From positions 35,778 through 99,777 of the forward strand of contig NZ_NHOA01000113.1 of assembly GCF_002727125.1 (NCBI RefSeq): 64,000 bases of DNA, written 5' to 3'. Numbering within the stretch: the first letter of the stretch is position 1; each line of letters opens with the position of its first letter. Origin of the DNA: Halorubrum persicum. Its GTDB lineage: Archaea > Halobacteriota > Halobacteria > Halobacteriales > Haloferacaceae. Positions 63,201 to 64,000 of this stretch are shown here, piece after piece. The notes below the pieces were generated by a model, which saw only the letters and a list, made by a program, of their open reading frames with translations, ran no database searches and was not told the origin of the DNA. The position numbers were made by a program, and so were the translations under genes.

Positions 63201-64000
63201 CCATCTTGTTCTCGATATTGTCGATAAATCCGACGACGGGGTCATTCCCCTCTCTAACATCGGCGGCGAAATTGACCTACTTGCCCATCTTGAGGCGGAG
63301 TTCGAGCGTGTCTGGGACGATTATGCAACTAACCGCCTAGCGGAAGCCGACGAGGTACTTGGAAATCGAAGCGCAAGCGATGAGGCGTACCCGAACCTTC
63401 GAGCGTGGCTCGAAGACGACCTGTTCGAGTACCACGTCTCGAAGTTCGACCGAACGCCAATCCTCTGGCGGTTATCGACCGAACGGCTCGTCTCTGACGT
63501 CAAGAGCGAGGGCTTCGGCTGTCTCGTCGACTACCATCAGTTAGACGCGAGCATCTTCGACCGCCTACAGAACCAATACCTCGAGCCACGACGGGCGCAC
63601 CTCCGTGAACGACAAGCGGCCGCAAACAGCCGTCGTAACGATGAATCGCTTTCTACCTCGGAGCGCGCCGACGCCGCAGAGGAGTACGAACGGTGCGAGA
63701 GCGGCCTTGAACAGCTCAGCGTGTTTGAAGAACAGCTTGGCGAACTTGCCGAATCCAAGCCTCGCGAGTGGCCCGAAAAAAATCAGGAGCGCGCCGTTGA
63801 GGCGGCCGAACGCGTCGCGGATTTCCGGGAGCAGACAGCGTCGCGGCTGGACACTCTCGAGACACTTGCCGATCTGGAGGACGTGGATATGGAAGACCTG
63901 TTCAGCCCCTCGTTTTACGAGACTGTACAGAAGAACAAGGACGAGTGGATCGACGCGCTTGACGACCTACAGACCGCCTTCGAGGCCTATGCCGGGGATG
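60211..64000 (+). CDS. pglX: BREX adenine-specific methyltransferase PglX, 3' end outside window
   Basis: The frame is open from the ATG at 60211 to the window end (1263 codons, incomplete). Motif I is IDPACGSGHFLL (D309-G315), the next SAM-binding strand is LYGVDIDLRSCQLSAFNLYL, and the catalytic motif IV is NPPY at 511-514. Residues about 690-890 hold the target-recognition part (GIGDVKQGLATADNDRFLRK, TGRRFGYYPPGGLFGHASNM). The rest is helical coiled coil. PglX methylates a non-palindromic adenine site to mark self DNA. Missing partners pglZ and a helicase gene would be expected just to the right. Codon GC drops between about 61,700 and 63,300. Confidence 0.9.
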   Translation, partial: MDGQSTQPRKAQLDKEEREHLEDVVTEMRDRVEANVRYQLEDEYNLDEKPDDDASLSEEQEDLVEAIELEAADGHNWDEAHKQYITGVGYTIVNRLAALRCMEVRDFIDDEVTAFRDDGLTPAADRLVTEEFMLEEEAVLEAYRNACDDLAEEIEILFDRSTVYSLIDPDDDTFEDLCGMLDKVSDEVWRGDDVLGWVYEYYNRPVVEALDAKNTLEPEDVGPANQFYTPHWVVRMLTDNSLGKLYLEAKGQESTVPEPEALNPEERKERLVTPEDSPTVPELCTYLIPDEEAGDAPEFDHPSELRVIDPACGSGHFLLYAFDVLERIWWEEEDDLDRAEIPAKILKHNLYGVDIDLRSCQLSAFNLYLKARTRAEEEDGQFDMPNVDIVCADARVAEVEEGAEVLDEITGEGTDLREALSEIIDTFQHTEALGSLLDVSGTLEDVFDSSKTQSELTDYNEGAHQSLNSFLKALRRAVEERTSDSFGEQNLKSFLNLLVVLTQEYDVSLMNPPYGSRGRMPKEVRKYSNDHYDYLQEYYINFFEVCDRLVESNGRIGMLVPWSFLFNQTFESFRSDFVGQRGSFDFLSEFGYGILDNATVGTVGTVVRSGNRKSTSGTFIRLHDCEKGEKESTYLNTAFGNAQDNVDRYFEVSLDEFDRIPGTPICYSLPSEVRDLHDTDLKIDPEVPGISGEGIGDVKQGLATADNDRFLRKQWEVMGDDFRPFTNAGGDVWVLPEVDEVINWAGNGAEVDRAPNSVLRNMDYQTREGLTWAYIKRTGRRFGYYPPGGLFGHASNMLFADNVDSWLLLGALNSDIFHSLILCLTPERKWESGYIGMLPWFRELENQDELRENAKEQYELFIKQNVHNIGSPYYIGPELLPEDVASGFFYGHPHTEKTSVEPELLFEAGDVDQSLVESARQAEKRRRRNQMQIESLAQSTDKAITDTLDISESALEKVRQEIFLRTVETPDDRQVPDPNAVTGTPDDFEKMVKDLVHHLVLDIVDKSDDGVIPLSNIGGEIDLLAHLEAEFERVWDDYATNRLAEADEVLGNRSASDEAYPNLRAWLEDDLFEYHVSKFDRTPILWRLSTERLVSDVKSEGFGCLVDYHQLDASIFDRLQNQYLEPRRAHLRERQAAANSRRNDESLSTSERADAAEEYERCESGLEQLSVFEEQLGELAESKPREWPEKNQERAVEAAERVADFREQTASRLDTLETLADLEDVDMEDLFSPSFYETVQKNKDEWIDALDDLQTAFEAYAGD

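Noticed and set aside
1..64000. tRNA or rRNA genes and an integrase with att sites
   Set aside because: I looked for tRNA-like cloverleaf ends, rRNA motifs and tyrosine-recombinase motifs on both strands and found none convincing.

Overview
The window is haloarchaeal DNA. Its proteins are very acidic, the signal peptides are of the Tat/lipobox type, and it carries families typical of halophilic archaea: RdfA, a HalOD1 output domain, DUF7344-type and ArsR/PadR winged helices, ISH-type insertion sequences and the glnA-neighbour type of Lrp. Plasmid-type partition, a conjugation-like giant protein, IS debris and a large defence island suggest a megaplasmid, or a chromosomal region built from integrated mobile elements. 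No rRNA, tRNA or CRISPR array was found.

Left part (1-21.4 kb), mobile-element backbone. An Lrp regulator sits among haloarchaeal winged-helix genes, one of them paired with a PIN-like protein. A ParA-type ATPase with an acidic partner follows, preceded by iteron-like repeats. Next come a PadR regulator and a frameshifted YdjM-like membrane hydrolase. The dominant gene encodes 3210 residues and joins a VirD4/TraG-like coupling ATPase, a PD-(D/E)XK-like segment, repeated small domains and a DnaG/TOPRIM primase core. Downstream are hairpin/direct-repeat clusters (oriT or origin candidate), a 1.4-kb C-rich stretch with no supportable gene, and a train of tiny overlapping genes, several with zinc-binding cysteine pairs, ending in a coiled-coil protein.

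Middle (21.6-35.2 kb). Small minus-strand genes are followed by an origin-like region with two long inverted-repeat pairs. Then come a DUF7509-like gene divergent from an ArsR regulator, IS remnants, an intact ISH3/IS4-type element, a complete ugp-type ABC importer (ugpC, ugpE, ugpA, ugpB) with glpQ nearby for glycerophosphodiester/glycerol-3-phosphate use, and an MFS transporter.

Right part (35.4-64 kb), defence and accessory genes. It holds an AddAB-like helicase/nuclease set in three overlapping genes, an HTH-nucleotidyltransferase toxin-antitoxin pair, two rdfA paralogues with a conserved leader, an IS630 remnant, a LAGLIDADG-type endonuclease, and a BREX island resembling type 5 (brxA-brxC1-brxB-brxC2, two unusual genes, pglX running off the window). 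The two inserted genes, one with a PD-(D/E)XK-like C-terminus, look like BREX cargo.

The most striking non-coding signal is a family of four perfect inverted repeats (TTAACCAAC, a 21-23 nt spacer, then GTTGGTTAA) at 22.2, 35.4, 43.6 and 48.3 kb. All four are intergenic and sit between functional blocks. I could not match them to a known element.
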